Assembly: GCF_003991355.1 (NCBI RefSeq)
Contig: NZ_RCSU01000022.1
Location: forward strand, 18,385-82,384
Direction: 5' to 3'
DNA: 64,000 nucleotides
Origin: Pseudoflavitalea rhizosphaerae
Lineage (GTDB): Bacteria > Bacteroidota > Bacteroidia > Chitinophagales > Chitinophagaceae
Shown: piece after piece, positions 36,273 to 45,333 of the stretch
Numbering within the stretch: the stretch's first letter is position 1
How the letters are laid out: each line of letters starts with the position of its first letter
The notes under the pieces: model-generated
Seen by the model: the letters and a program-made list of their open reading frames with translations, nothing else
The model's database searches: none
What the model was told of the DNA's origin: nothing
Position numbers and translations under genes: made by a program

Positions 36273-37646
36273 ATGAAAAAATTAAGCACGCTACTGGTAG
36301 CCATGTTACTCATCTCCGCCGCATTTTCACAGGGCGTAAGAAAGGTAACAGCAGATAAGATCGTTGGCATTGTTGGAGACAAGATCATTCTCCGATCCGA
36401 TGTATACAACGATATTACAGACAGACAGCGCCGCGGCGAACCAGTACCGCCCAATGCCAATTGTTATATCATGGAACAACTGCTCACCCTGAAAGCGTTG
36501 GTGCTGCAGGCTGAGAAAGACTCCATCATTGTAGGGGAAGATGAGATCGATGCCCTGCTCGATAACCAGGTGCGCGGCTTCATCCAGATGTATGGCGGCA
36601 GGGCTGAGCTTGAGGCTATCGCAGGCCGCTCCATTTATCAGATCAAGGAAGACTTCAGACAGTCTTTCACTGAAAGAAAAAAAGCGGAGCGCATGCGCGA
36701 TAAGATCACAGAAAACGTAAAAATCACACCACAGGAAGTAAAGGAGTTTTTCGAAAGGATCCCTAAAGACAGTCTCCGCTATTACGAGTCTGAAGTTGCC
36801 ATCTGTGAAGTAGTGCTCTATCCCAAACCATCACGTGAACTCGAACTCCTGGCCATGGATGAGCTGGCAGAATACAAACGTTCAGCAGAATCAGGGGCAC
36901 AGAAGTTTGAAACACTCGCATCTCTTTATACAGATGATCCGGGCAGTAAAGAAACAGGTGGACGCTACGCTATCAACCGAACTGAAAAGAACTGGGACCC
37001 CGCTTTCATCCAGAATGCATTCCGCCTGAAAGACGGACAGATCTCACCCGTATTCAAATCTAAATTCGGCTATCATATCATCAAGATGGAAAGCCGCTCC
37101 GGGGATGATGCCATCGTAAGACATATCCTTCGTATCCCAAAGATCACTGACGAAGAAGTGAACAATGCAGTGAACCAGCTCGACTCCGTTCGTGCAAAGA
37201 TCATTGCAGGCACCATGACCTTCGGAGAGGCCGTAAACAAATACAGTGAGGAAGAGTCTTCCAAATTCACCGGTGGTTGTTTGCAGAACAATATGGGAGG
37301 AAGCACACTTGCACTAGACCAGCTCGATAAGAACATGGTAGAGTTCCTCGCAAAATCAAAACTCAAGCCCGGTGAAGTTTCCAAGCCAACAGTTTATACA
37401 GACGAACGTCAGAAAAAAGGAGTAAGAATTGTTTTCCTCCGCTCCAGGTCTGAGCCCCACCGTGAGAACCTGAAAGATGATTATGACCGCGTAGCCCTCA
37501 GGGCCATCGAAGAAAAGAAACAGAACGTACTTGAGAAATGGTTCCAGTCTAAGATCTCAACTTTCTACCTGATGATCGACGATGATTTCAAAAACTGCGA
37601 ATCCATGAGCAACTGGCTCCAGTACGCAGTAAAAACCTCTCAATAA
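36273..37646 (+). CDS. SurA-like periplasmic chaperone/peptidyl-prolyl isomerase
   Basis: 457 aa. Signal peptide (about 1-20, SAAFSQ). SurA N-like domain (about 22-170) beginning VTADKIVGIVGDKIILRSDVYNDI. Then parvulin-type rotamase domains at about 175-275 (ASLYTDDPGSKETGGRYAINR; FRLKDGQISPVFKSKFGYHIIKM) and about 280-390 (VRHILRIPKITDEEV; YSEEESSKFTGGCLQNN). It helps fold outer-membrane proteins in the periplasm. Own terminators on both sides indicate a single-gene unit. Another parvulin-type protein is encoded at 57606. Confidence 0.9.
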   Translation: MKKLSTLLVAMLLISAAFSQGVRKVTADKIVGIVGDKIILRSDVYNDITDRQRRGEPVPPNANCYIMEQLLTLKALVLQAEKDSIIVGEDEIDALLDNQVRGFIQMYGGRAELEAIAGRSIYQIKEDFRQSFTERKKAERMRDKITENVKITPQEVKEFFERIPKDSLRYYESEVAICEVVLYPKPSRELELLAMDELAEYKRSAESGAQKFETLASLYTDDPGSKETGGRYAINRTEKNWDPAFIQNAFRLKDGQISPVFKSKFGYHIIKMESRSGDDAIVRHILRIPKITDEEVNNAVNQLDSVRAKIIAGTMTFGEAVNKYSEEESSKFTGGCLQNNMGGSTLALDQLDKNMVEFLAKSKLKPGEVSKPTVYTDERQKKGVRIVFLRSRSEPHRENLKDDYDRVALRAIEEKKQNVLEKWFQSKISTFYLMIDDDFKNCESMSNWLQYAVKTSQ

Positions 37647-37664
37647 AATATTCCGAACTGATTC

Positions 37665-37697
37665 AGCCCCGGTTTTTCAAAAGCCGGGGCTTTTTTA
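37665..37697 (+). terminator. terminator after the SurA-like gene
   Basis: Arms AGCCCCGG (37665-37672) and CCGGGGCT (37684-37691), followed by a run of T. Confidence 0.9.
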
Positions 37698-37916
37698 TGG
37701 CTAAACATTAAAAATTTTCAGCTTTGCTTTCATTTATCAAAGCGCTTATGTATTTTGATCTGCTTTCAGGTTTCACCACCACCTGAAATTTCAACCCGGC
37801 ATTAATAATCTCCTAAGGAAAATGAACTAGGTGTAAACTCTTAGGTAATTTAGAAATTGCCTTTTTTATTGTGACAGCTTCGGCTTTTACGGTACTTTGT
37901 ATAAGTATTTACCTGT

Positions 37917-40900
37917 ATGCTCAAGCAGCCCAACAAGCCCAGACCAGAAGCGGGTGGACCTGAAACCTTATACCTGCAAACCGACCTTCGTGGCACCATT
38001 ATCTCGGTGTCTGCTCCGCTATTGGTCACTACCGGCAAAACCAGGCAGGAACTGATTGATCAACCCTTCAGCAAACTGCTAGCACCTTCCGGCGTCAACA
38101 GTCTTCAGGACATTTTGAACGAAACGGACCTGGCAGATCTATCCAGGGTATCGCTAACGGTACAGGGTATCCGAACAAATACTACCATCGAATTCTCTGT
38201 TACAAGAAATGATACGGAACACCAGCCGGCCCTGCTGGAATGGCGCGCTGAATCCTTCGACGAGTTGAGTGATTTCCCCCTTGTTAGTGATCAGCATGCG
38301 GAAACCCTTTTCCGCCAGTTCGCAGATGCAGCTCCCGGCATGATCTGGATCTCGGATGAACAGGACAATACTGTTTTCTTCAATAAAAGCTGGCTGCAAT
38401 TCACAGGTATTACAGTAGAAGATGTAGCCGGTGACGGATGGACCAGGCTGATCCATCCCGAGGATATCCCCATTGCGATCAGCGCCTACCGCAAATACTT
38501 CAGGGAACGAAAGCCCGCCACGCTCGAATACAGGATCAAAACCAATGGCTACCAATACCGGTGGGTGATAGATCAGAGCGCACCCCGCTATCATGCAGAT
38601 GGCCGCTTCCTCGGATTTGTGGGATCGGTGATGGATATTCACGACAGGAAGCAAGCTGAAGAAACCATCCGCCTCCAGGCCAAAGTGATGTACGATGTAT
38701 CAGATGCTATCATCTCAACAGACCTGGAATACAAGATCACTGCTTTCAATAATGCTGCGGAAAAAATCTACGGTCTCAAAGCTGCTGACCTGCTAGGGAA
38801 ACATATCCGCTCCGTGATCAATCATGAATACCTTTCGGCCACACCAGAGGAAGTGCTTGCCAGTCTTGATAAAACAGGCGGATGGGAAGGCATGGTCTGG
38901 TACGATCACCCCGAAGGACGGCGTGTATACATGCTGGCCACCCTTACAGTTCTCCGTAATGAGCAGGGCCAACGGACAGGTGTAGCTGCAATTCACCGCG
39001 ATGTTTCCGAAAAACGCCGTGCGGAAGAAACCCTTCGCATTACTGAAGAAAGATACCGCTCGCTGGTATTCGCGCTTGGCGAGGGTGTGATCATGTGCAA
39101 CAAGGAAGGCGAGATCATTACCTGCAATGAGAGCGCAGAACTGATCCTGGATGTTCCCGGCGGCGATCTCAAAGGTAGATCTATCTATAAGCCCTACACG
39201 AAATACTTCTTTGAAGATGGTGATCTGGTGAATGCAGGCGAGTCGCCGGCAGTACGAACCCTCAAGACCGGCGAATCCTACAAGGAGGTGATTATGGGAT
39301 TCAGCAAGCGGGACAGTATGCTAAGCTGGATCTCTGTAAACACGGAGCCAATCTATTATTCAACGCCCACTACCATGTCTGCTCCCGATGCAGTAGTAGT
39401 GACCATTGTTGATATTACTGACCGGAAGAACCACGAGCAGCTGCTGGCGCTGGAGAAAAAAGTGCTGGAGATGAATGCGCTTCCTGCCATCGGTCTCAAA
39501 ACCATCATCGATTATTTTCTCGAAGGGCTGGAGAAATTATTTCCGGGCATGCTCTGCACCGTACTCACACTGGATCAGCAAAAGCAGACCGTTCATACAC
39601 TCAGCGCTCCCAGCCTGCCGGTTGAATACTCCAACGCTATCAGCGGATTGCCTATAGGTCCATGCAATGGGTCCTGCGGCACCGCCATGTTCCGAAAGGA
39701 AAAAGTGATCAGTACCGATGTGGCAAAGGACCCGCTCTGGGATAAATTCAGGGAACTGGCAGAACAGTTCGGCATCGGCGCCTGCTGGAGCTTTCCGATA
39801 CTTGACCCACATAAGGAAGTGCTGGCCACCATCGCCACCTATTATCATTTTCCCAAAGTGCCCGGCCCCAAGGACCTCGGCATTCTTGATCGCGCCTGCG
39901 ACCTGCTGCGTGTTATCATCGGGAACAAAGACGCGGAAAGAAAGATCCGCCGTAATCACGAACGTTACCTCCTCGTCACAAAAGCCACAAACGACGCCAT
40001 CTGGGACTGGGATATCAATACCAGCGATCTCTACTGGGGCGATGGATACTTCAACCTCTTCGGTTACAAACCCGGATACATAACCGAAGGCATGAAAAAA
40101 TGGGAAGACTGCATCCATCCCGATGATCGGGAACGGGTGAAAAATCATCTTGAAAAATACCTCAATGACAATGATACGCGTTTATGGGAAGCTGAATACC
40201 GCTTCCTGAAATCAAATGGCGAATTTGCGCTTGTGCAGGACCGTGGGTTCCTCATTTTCGATCACGAAGGAAAAATGAATCGAATGGTGGGGTCCGTTCA
40301 GGACATCACAGAGAAGCGCGAAATGGAAAAAAAGCTGCTGGAAACCGAACTCAATAAACAAAAACTGGTAGCGCAGGCCGTAGTGAATGCACAGGAAAAA
40401 GACAGGGCCGAGATAGGGAAAGACCTTCACGACAATGTGAACCAGATCCTCACTACCGGAAAACTATACCTGGAACTGGCCCTGGTGGAAGAAAGCGAAA
40501 GGATCCGGCTGATCCAGCGGTGTGCAGCCAGTATCTCAGACGCCATCAACGAAGTAAGGACCATTTCCAGGTCCCTGGTGCCGGCAAGCATCGGAGACCT
40601 CGGCCTGGTAGAATCTATCCAGGACCTTTCCGAAAGTGTGAGGGCAACAAAAAAGCTGAAAGTGCAGTTCAGACATAAAGGACCAATTGACGAACTGCTG
40701 GATGATAAAAGAAAGCTCACCCTTTTCAGGGTTGTGCAGGAACAGGTGAATAATGTACTGAAACATTCCCGGGCCGCTAATCTGCTGATCGAACTTAGTT
40801 GTGAAGATCAATGGATCTGCCTCAGCATCTCAGATGATGGCATCGGGTTTGATCAAACCACTGTTCGCGCACGCAAGAGCAACGGACTATCCAATATCAT

Positions 40901-40997
40901 CAGCAGGGCTGATCTCTTCAACGGTGTGGTGAATTTAGACACAGCGCCGGGAAAAGGGTGCAGGCTTATCGTTCATGTACCAATAGCTAACCTTTAA
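37917..40997 (+). CDS. soluble multi-PAS/GAF sensor histidine kinase (HisKA_3)
   Basis: 1026 aa, no signal peptide or membrane segment, so a cytosolic sensor. Order: N-terminal PAS-like domain (about 8-120), PAS/PAC (about 125-245, ending VGSVMDIHDRKQAEE), PAS (about 245-365), PAS (about 370-510), GAF (about 525-675, with GPCNGSCGTAMFRKEKVISTD), PAS/PAC (about 680-805, WDWDINTSDLYWGDGYFNLFGY), then HisKA_3 with phospho-acceptor H838 in AEIGKDLHDNVNQIL and a HATPase_c domain (about 920-1026, SISDDGIGFD). It precedes a LuxR-type regulator by 11 bases, so the two form a two-component pair. The Cys-containing GAF resembles sensors of small molecules or redox, but the ligand is unknown. Confidence 0.93.
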   Translation: MLKQPNKPRPEAGGPETLYLQTDLRGTIISVSAPLLVTTGKTRQELIDQPFSKLLAPSGVNSLQDILNETDLADLSRVSLTVQGIRTNTTIEFSVTRNDTEHQPALLEWRAESFDELSDFPLVSDQHAETLFRQFADAAPGMIWISDEQDNTVFFNKSWLQFTGITVEDVAGDGWTRLIHPEDIPIAISAYRKYFRERKPATLEYRIKTNGYQYRWVIDQSAPRYHADGRFLGFVGSVMDIHDRKQAEETIRLQAKVMYDVSDAIISTDLEYKITAFNNAAEKIYGLKAADLLGKHIRSVINHEYLSATPEEVLASLDKTGGWEGMVWYDHPEGRRVYMLATLTVLRNEQGQRTGVAAIHRDVSEKRRAEETLRITEERYRSLVFALGEGVIMCNKEGEIITCNESAELILDVPGGDLKGRSIYKPYTKYFFEDGDLVNAGESPAVRTLKTGESYKEVIMGFSKRDSMLSWISVNTEPIYYSTPTTMSAPDAVVVTIVDITDRKNHEQLLALEKKVLEMNALPAIGLKTIIDYFLEGLEKLFPGMLCTVLTLDQQKQTVHTLSAPSLPVEYSNAISGLPIGPCNGSCGTAMFRKEKVISTDVAKDPLWDKFRELAEQFGIGACWSFPILDPHKEVLATIATYYHFPKVPGPKDLGILDRACDLLRVIIGNKDAERKIRRNHERYLLVTKATNDAIWDWDINTSDLYWGDGYFNLFGYKPGYITEGMKKWEDCIHPDDRERVKNHLEKYLNDNDTRLWEAEYRFLKSNGEFALVQDRGFLIFDHEGKMNRMVGSVQDITEKREMEKKLLETELNKQKLVAQAVVNAQEKDRAEIGKDLHDNVNQILTTGKLYLELALVEESERIRLIQRCAASISDAINEVRTISRSLVPASIGDLGLVESIQDLSESVRATKKLKVQFRHKGPIDELLDDKRKLTLFRVVQEQVNNVLKHSRAANLLIELSCEDQWICLSISDDGIGFDQTTVRARKSNGLSNIISRADLFNGVVNLDTAPGKGCRLIVHVPIANL

Positions 40998-41008
40998 AAA
41001 CCAAGTGT

Positions 41009-41650
41009 ATGGATAAGATCAGTGTTTTGATTGCAGATGATCACAAGTTGATCCGGGAGACCTGGAGCTTTATTTTAAACAATGATCCAAGATTTGTTGT
41101 GGTAGCCGATTGCGGAGATTCCGAACAGGCGGTGGAGCTTGCCAGGAGTAAAAAGCCGCAGATCGTGCTGATGGACATCAATATGGCGCCTGCATCGGGA
41201 TTTGAAGCTACTGAACGGATACGTAAGCTCTCACCGGCCAGTCGTATCATCGGTATTTCAATGCACTCGCAACCAGCCTATGCTAAAAAAATGCTGCAGA
41301 TCGGCGCAAGAGGTTATGTAACCAAGAACTCATCCAAGGAAGAAATGATCTCCGCTATACTGGAAGTACATAGCGGCAACAAATATATCTGCGACGAGAT
41401 CAAGAACAATATCTCGGAACTGGTGCTGGAAGAGAATAAGGAAGTTCCCAATATCAATGCACTGACTGATCGGGAGATCCAGATCATCAACCTGATCAAA
41501 AAAGAAGAGTCTTCCAAAGAGATAGCATCGCTGCTGAAGATCTCTCTCAAAACAGTGGAAGTGCACAGGCATAATATCCTGAAAAAACTGAAATTGAAGA
41601 ATTCTGCTTCGCTGGTGAACTTCATCAATAATGTTGCAACGAATATCTAA
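41009..41650 (+). CDS. LuxR/NarL-family response regulator (paralogue 1)
   Basis: 213 aa. Receiver with IADDH, phospho-acceptor D56 in IVLMDINMAP, SMHSQPAYAKKM and the Lys of YVTKNS. LuxR HTH at the C-terminus (LTDREIQIINLIKKEESSKE; SLKTVEVHRHNILKKLKLKN). Encoded 11 bases after the PAS/GAF kinase, its likely partner. It shares well over half its residues with the regulator at 44421, including the unusual block SMHSQPAYAKKM and the identical VEVHRHNILKKL, so the two probably bind similar sites and may both be phosphorylated by the same kinase. Confidence 0.93.
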   Translation: MDKISVLIADDHKLIRETWSFILNNDPRFVVVADCGDSEQAVELARSKKPQIVLMDINMAPASGFEATERIRKLSPASRIIGISMHSQPAYAKKMLQIGARGYVTKNSSKEEMISAILEVHSGNKYICDEIKNNISELVLEENKEVPNINALTDREIQIINLIKKEESSKEIASLLKISLKTVEVHRHNILKKLKLKNSASLVNFINNVATNI

Positions 41651-41789
41651 GAGTAATTACGTAGAATTTTAATAGGTTTTACAATTATCAAATTAACATT
41701 CATCCCCGCACATTATGCAGGATGCATTAGAATAAGGAACTTTGCAAAAGTGTAACACTCACTAACTTACTTATTATGTGAAGGCTCTG

Positions 41790-41829
41790 CAATGCTCTCT
41801 TCTACCAGGAAGGGGGCATTGTTCTTTTA
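41790..41829 (+). terminator. strong hairpin with T-tail; terminator of the regulator gene or of a small RNA
   Basis: 13-bp stem (CAATGCTCTCTTC with GAAGGGGGCATTG, two G-U pairs), 6-base loop, followed by TTCTTTT. It begins 139 bases after the response regulator stop, rather far for a simple terminator, so it could end an independent short transcript starting near 41750. Confidence 0.55.
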
Positions 41830-42159
41830 AGCCCATTTCAAGCCAATATCAGGCCCATAGTGGATTTACGAGGTGTTTTACCAACTGTTAAAGTATTCAC
41901 AAACGATATAGGAGTAAACCTTTACAGGCATCTGAAATAACTATTTAGGATGCTGAAAGTTTAGGGGAAATTTAGTTTTACAACTCAGAAATACAGCAAC
42001 TTAGCTGTAAATCCAATGTTCGCAGGTAAACACATTTACCCTGACCCTTTTTAATCCAGATCCCGTAGAAAACCATGATCCGAGAAAAGTCCAGTTATCC
42101 GTGAAAACCAAGCCTGAACCGGCTTAAAAAATGGTCCATCTATCCTATTGAAAAAAGCA

Positions 42160-42196
42160 CCCCCCACGTTCCTATGAAGACTGGGGGTTTTCTTTT
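42160..42196 (+). terminator. terminator-like hairpin in the gap before purF
   Basis: CCCCCA (42161-42166) pairs with TGGGGG (42182-42187) and is followed by TTTTCTTTTT. No gene ends nearby on this strand, which is odd. It may terminate an unannotated transcript within the gap. Confidence 0.5.
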
Positions 42197-42336
42197 TCTC
42201 CAGCCTTCTCTTCCTTCACTTTATTTTTTACTTATACATAATTATTGGCTCATCTGTAATTGATTGATTGTAAATAGCAAACAAATTTGAATGTTACAAC
42301 AATCAAAAACCATGTTTTCTTCCGGATGGAGTTGCT

Positions 42337-42371
42337 TAACTTTGCGCTTTCTTTTTTTCAACCCAGGAGTT
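42337..42371 (+). promoter_or_regulatory. -7 element and Shine-Dalgarno site of the purF-like gene
   Basis: TAACTTTG (42337-42344) is a perfect -7 element. AGGAG lies at 42366-42370, seven bases before the ATG at 42376. A strong ribosome site is uncommon in this phylum and in this window. No clear -33 TTTG was found. Confidence 0.55.
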
Positions 42372-42375
42372 ATCC

Positions 42376-44223
42376 ATGAGTGACGAAATAAAACATGAGT
42401 GCGGACTAGCATTCATACGCTTACGCAAGCCGTTCTCCTATTATAAGCAACAATACGGTACAGTAATGTGGGGCTTAAACAAGCTGTACCTGCTCATGGA
42501 AAAACAACACAACCGCGGCCAGGACGGTGCGGGTGTTGCAGCCGTGAAGCTGAATGTGGAACCCGGTAATCCTTTTCTCAACCGGATCAGGAGCAATGCC
42601 AATCAACCCATCGCGGATGTTTTCACAAAGATCAATCAGGATGTAAAGGACCTGGAAATGTATATGCCGGATTGCCTTGAGCATCCGAATGTGATGAAAG
42701 GACATATTCCTTTCCTGGGTGAGTTGTTACTGGGCCATCTTCGTTACGGAACGCAGGGAAAGAATAATGTTGAGTTCTGCCATCCTTTTATAAAACGTCA
42801 TACTGTTCCAGCCCGCAACCTGGCGCTGGCCGGAAACTTCAATCTCGTTAATACAGACGAGCTCTTCAACCTGATAGATATCGATCCGGGTGAGTTCCAG
42901 AAACAGAGCGACCTTGCCGCAATGATGGAAGTGATCCATCATTTCCTGGTGAAGGCCGATGAAGAGAACAAAAGCAATCCGGATGTGGTGTCTGCCCTTC
43001 GCAAAGCCGTGAAACTTTTCGACGGAGGTTTCACCGTTGGGGGATTGATCGGGAACGGAGACTCTTTCGTATTCCGCGATGCCAATGGTATCCGCCCTGC
43101 ATACTACTACGTGAATGAAGATGTGATTGTGGCTGCATCCGAAAGAGCAGCTATCCGCACCGTATTCAATGTAGGAGAGAATGAAGTGCTGGAACTGATG
43201 CCCGGACAAGGGGTAATCACCAAAGCTGACGGCACATATTCCATCGAGCAGATCCTGGAGCCGAAAGAGCGCAGGGCCTGCAGCTTCGAACGTATTTATT
43301 TCTCCCGCGGCAGTGATGAAAAGATCTATAAGGAAAGAACACAGCTCGGATACAACCTCACTGAGCAGGTACTCAATGCTGTTGATCACGATCTGAAACA
43401 TACCATTTTCTCATTCATCCCCAATACAGCGGAAGTTGCTTTCTATGGTATGTGGAAAGGGCTGGATGATTACATGAAGAGAGTGAAGATCGAAAGGATC
43501 ATGAGCTGGGGAAATAATATCGATCCGGAAAAGCTTTCGGAGATGATCAGCCGAAAAGTAAGGATCGAAAAGATTGCCATTAAAGATGTAAAAATGCGTA
43601 CCTTCATTACAGCCGACAGCAGCCGTAATGAAATGGTACAACACGTATACGACATTACTTACGGTACTGTGCAGAAGGGACTGGATACGCTGGTGGTGAT
43701 AGATGATTCCATTGTGAGAGGCACCACCCTGAAAGAGAGTATCATAAGAATGCTGGCCAGGCTGGAACCGAAGAAGATCATTGTGGTATCCTCTGCTCCG
43801 CAGATCAGGTACCCTGATTGTTACGGTATCGACATGAGCAAGCTGGGAGATTTCATCGCATTCCGCGCGGCATATGAGTTGATGAAGGAAACAGGGAAAG
43901 AGAAATGTCTCCAGGACATGTATGAACGCTGCAAAGAATTGCAGAGGATGGGTCAGCTTCACACAGAGAACGTAGTACAACAACTTTACAAGCCCTTTAC
44001 ACCAGAACAGATCTCGGAAAAAATTGCCCAACTGATCACTCCGAAAGAAGTGAAAATCCCCGTTCAGGTAATCTTCCAGACGATCGAATCCTTACATCAT
44101 GCCTGTCCAACCAATTTGGGCGACTGGTATTTCACCGGTGATTATCCTACTCCAGGAGGCAACAGGGTAGTGAACCGGGCTTTCATAAACTTTATGGAAG
44201 GCAAGAACGTAAGGGGTTATTAG
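42376..44223 (+). CDS. purF: amidophosphoribosyltransferase (class II glutamine amidotransferase)
   Basis: 615 aa, longer than typical bacterial PurF (about 470-500), as in a Bacteroidota-type variant. The catalytic Cys is C9 in KHECGLAF, so a short propeptide must be removed. The glutaminase domain shows LMEKQHNRGQDGAGV, GHLRYGTQG and NLALAGNFN. The phosphoribosyltransferase half has the PRPP-binding loop VVIDDSIVRGTTLKESI. It makes 5-phosphoribosylamine, the first step of purine synthesis. No other purine genes are adjacent; it lies between two paralogous response regulators. The extra length means the symbol is by homology, and a second PurF may exist elsewhere in the genome. Confidence 0.85.
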   Translation: MSDEIKHECGLAFIRLRKPFSYYKQQYGTVMWGLNKLYLLMEKQHNRGQDGAGVAAVKLNVEPGNPFLNRIRSNANQPIADVFTKINQDVKDLEMYMPDCLEHPNVMKGHIPFLGELLLGHLRYGTQGKNNVEFCHPFIKRHTVPARNLALAGNFNLVNTDELFNLIDIDPGEFQKQSDLAAMMEVIHHFLVKADEENKSNPDVVSALRKAVKLFDGGFTVGGLIGNGDSFVFRDANGIRPAYYYVNEDVIVAASERAAIRTVFNVGENEVLELMPGQGVITKADGTYSIEQILEPKERRACSFERIYFSRGSDEKIYKERTQLGYNLTEQVLNAVDHDLKHTIFSFIPNTAEVAFYGMWKGLDDYMKRVKIERIMSWGNNIDPEKLSEMISRKVRIEKIAIKDVKMRTFITADSSRNEMVQHVYDITYGTVQKGLDTLVVIDDSIVRGTTLKESIIRMLARLEPKKIIVVSSAPQIRYPDCYGIDMSKLGDFIAFRAAYELMKETGKEKCLQDMYERCKELQRMGQLHTENVVQQLYKPFTPEQISEKIAQLITPKEVKIPVQVIFQTIESLHHACPTNLGDWYFTGDYPTPGGNRVVNRAFINFMEGKNVRGY

Positions 44224-44420
44224 ATTCTGTTTACGCCATCATTTTACCTTTCAGATGAAAATGGGTATGCTTACTCGTTATGGGGTAGTTCATGCCTGTG
44301 CCTGATGCCGGAAAACTTTGACCAGGACTGAAAAAATAGTAAATTTTTCGCCGGGATGATGGTACATTCGTATGAATCCAGCCCCACATTCGTAACCGCT
44401 GTTTTATAAAGACTTATCTT

Positions 44421-45056
44421 ATGAATAGGATTTCGATCATGATTGTTGATGACCATACCCTGATCCGGGAAACATGGTCATTCCTCCTTGGACGAAATGA
44501 AGGATTCGATGTGATTGCTGAAGTGGGCGATGGACAACAGGCAATTGAGATTGCCCGCGATAAACGCCCGAATATTGTATTGCTGGACATCAACATGGCG
44601 CCACTCAACGGGTTCGATATAATCAAAATGATCCGTAAACTGAGCCCCGGCTCCAAAGTGATTGCAGTCTCCATGCACTCACAACCTGCTTACGCAAAGA
44701 AAATGTTCCGTCTCGGCGCCAGAGGCTATGTTACCAAAAATTCTCCCAGGCAGGAAATGCTGAATGCCATCACAGAAGTGTACAATGGCCAGATCTTCAT
44801 TTGCCAGGAAGTAAAGAATATCCTGAGCGACCAGGTATTGAATGAAGAAGAAACCAATACCGGGCTCAACCAGCTTTCTGAAAGGGAAATCGAAGTGATC
44901 AATCTTATCCGCGATGGCCTCAGCTCCAAAGAGATCGCTGACAAATTGAAACTCTCCATCAAAACAGTGGAAGTTCATAGGCATAATATCCTGAAAAAAC
45001 TTCGCGTGAAGAACACTGCAGCCCTGATCAACTACATTAATTCGAACGGACTTTAA
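44421..45056 (+). CDS. LuxR/NarL-family response regulator (paralogue 2, orphan)
   Basis: 211 aa. Receiver with IVDDH, phospho-acceptor D56 in IVLLDINMAP and YVTKNS. LuxR HTH in LSEREIEVINLIRDGLSSKE and SIKTVEVHRHNILKKLRVKN. Closely similar to the regulator at 41009, with identical LIRETWSF, SMHSQPAYAKKM, GARGYVTKNS and KTVEVHRHNILKKL blocks. No kinase is adjacent; the PAS/GAF kinase at 37917 is the natural candidate. A SixA-like phosphatase follows 277 bases downstream. Confidence 0.92.
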   Translation: MNRISIMIVDDHTLIRETWSFLLGRNEGFDVIAEVGDGQQAIEIARDKRPNIVLLDINMAPLNGFDIIKMIRKLSPGSKVIAVSMHSQPAYAKKMFRLGARGYVTKNSPRQEMLNAITEVYNGQIFICQEVKNILSDQVLNEEETNTGLNQLSEREIEVINLIRDGLSSKEIADKLKLSIKTVEVHRHNILKKLRVKNTAALINYINSNGL

Positions 45057-45288
45057 TAAGGAATAACAGGCTCTGCCCGGGTGCTTTTAAACCCGGTCAG
45101 CACTGTACTTAATGGCCCCGGCAGTTTTCTTGCACAATACGGTAAAAAAATTAACTCCAATTTAATTTGGCAAAGATTTTGCTACCTTTTTTCCTGCCGA
45201 CCGTTTAGCTTCCTATGAGGAACCAATCTTAAACAGGCCTGTTTAAATTTCTGATTCCTTTGATTGAAACTTATTAGGTATTATTGCG

Positions 45289-45310
45289 AGGGGGGAACTA
45301 TTTCCTCCCT
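45289..45310 (+). promoter_or_regulatory. leader hairpin before the SixA-like gene
   Basis: 9-bp stem with one G-U pair (AGGGGGGAA and TTCCTCCCT, loop CTAT), followed by TATTTATTTA and the ATG 24 bases on. Its size and its distance to the start codon are close to those of the rimP leader hairpin. It could terminate readthrough from the regulator gene or control the phosphatase. Confidence 0.5.
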
Positions 45311-45333
45311 TATTTATTTATAGTCTTTGTATT

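Larger units (their letters stand above)
41651..42336. other. 685-bp region without a protein gene, holding hairpins and palindromes
   Basis: No supportable open frame. It contains a 13-bp hairpin with T-tail at 41790-41829, two palindromes (GTAAA-CC-TTTAC at 41914-41925 and GGTAAA-CACA-TTTACC at 42025-42040), a terminator-like hairpin at 42160-42196 and AT-rich sequence before the purF-like gene. It is a plausible site for one or two small RNAs or for binding of the neighbouring regulators. Confidence 0.5.

Noticed and set aside
45077..45096. 6-bp hairpin (CCGGGT/ACCCGG) after the second regulator gene
   Set aside because: Short stem and no T-tract; too weak to call a terminator.
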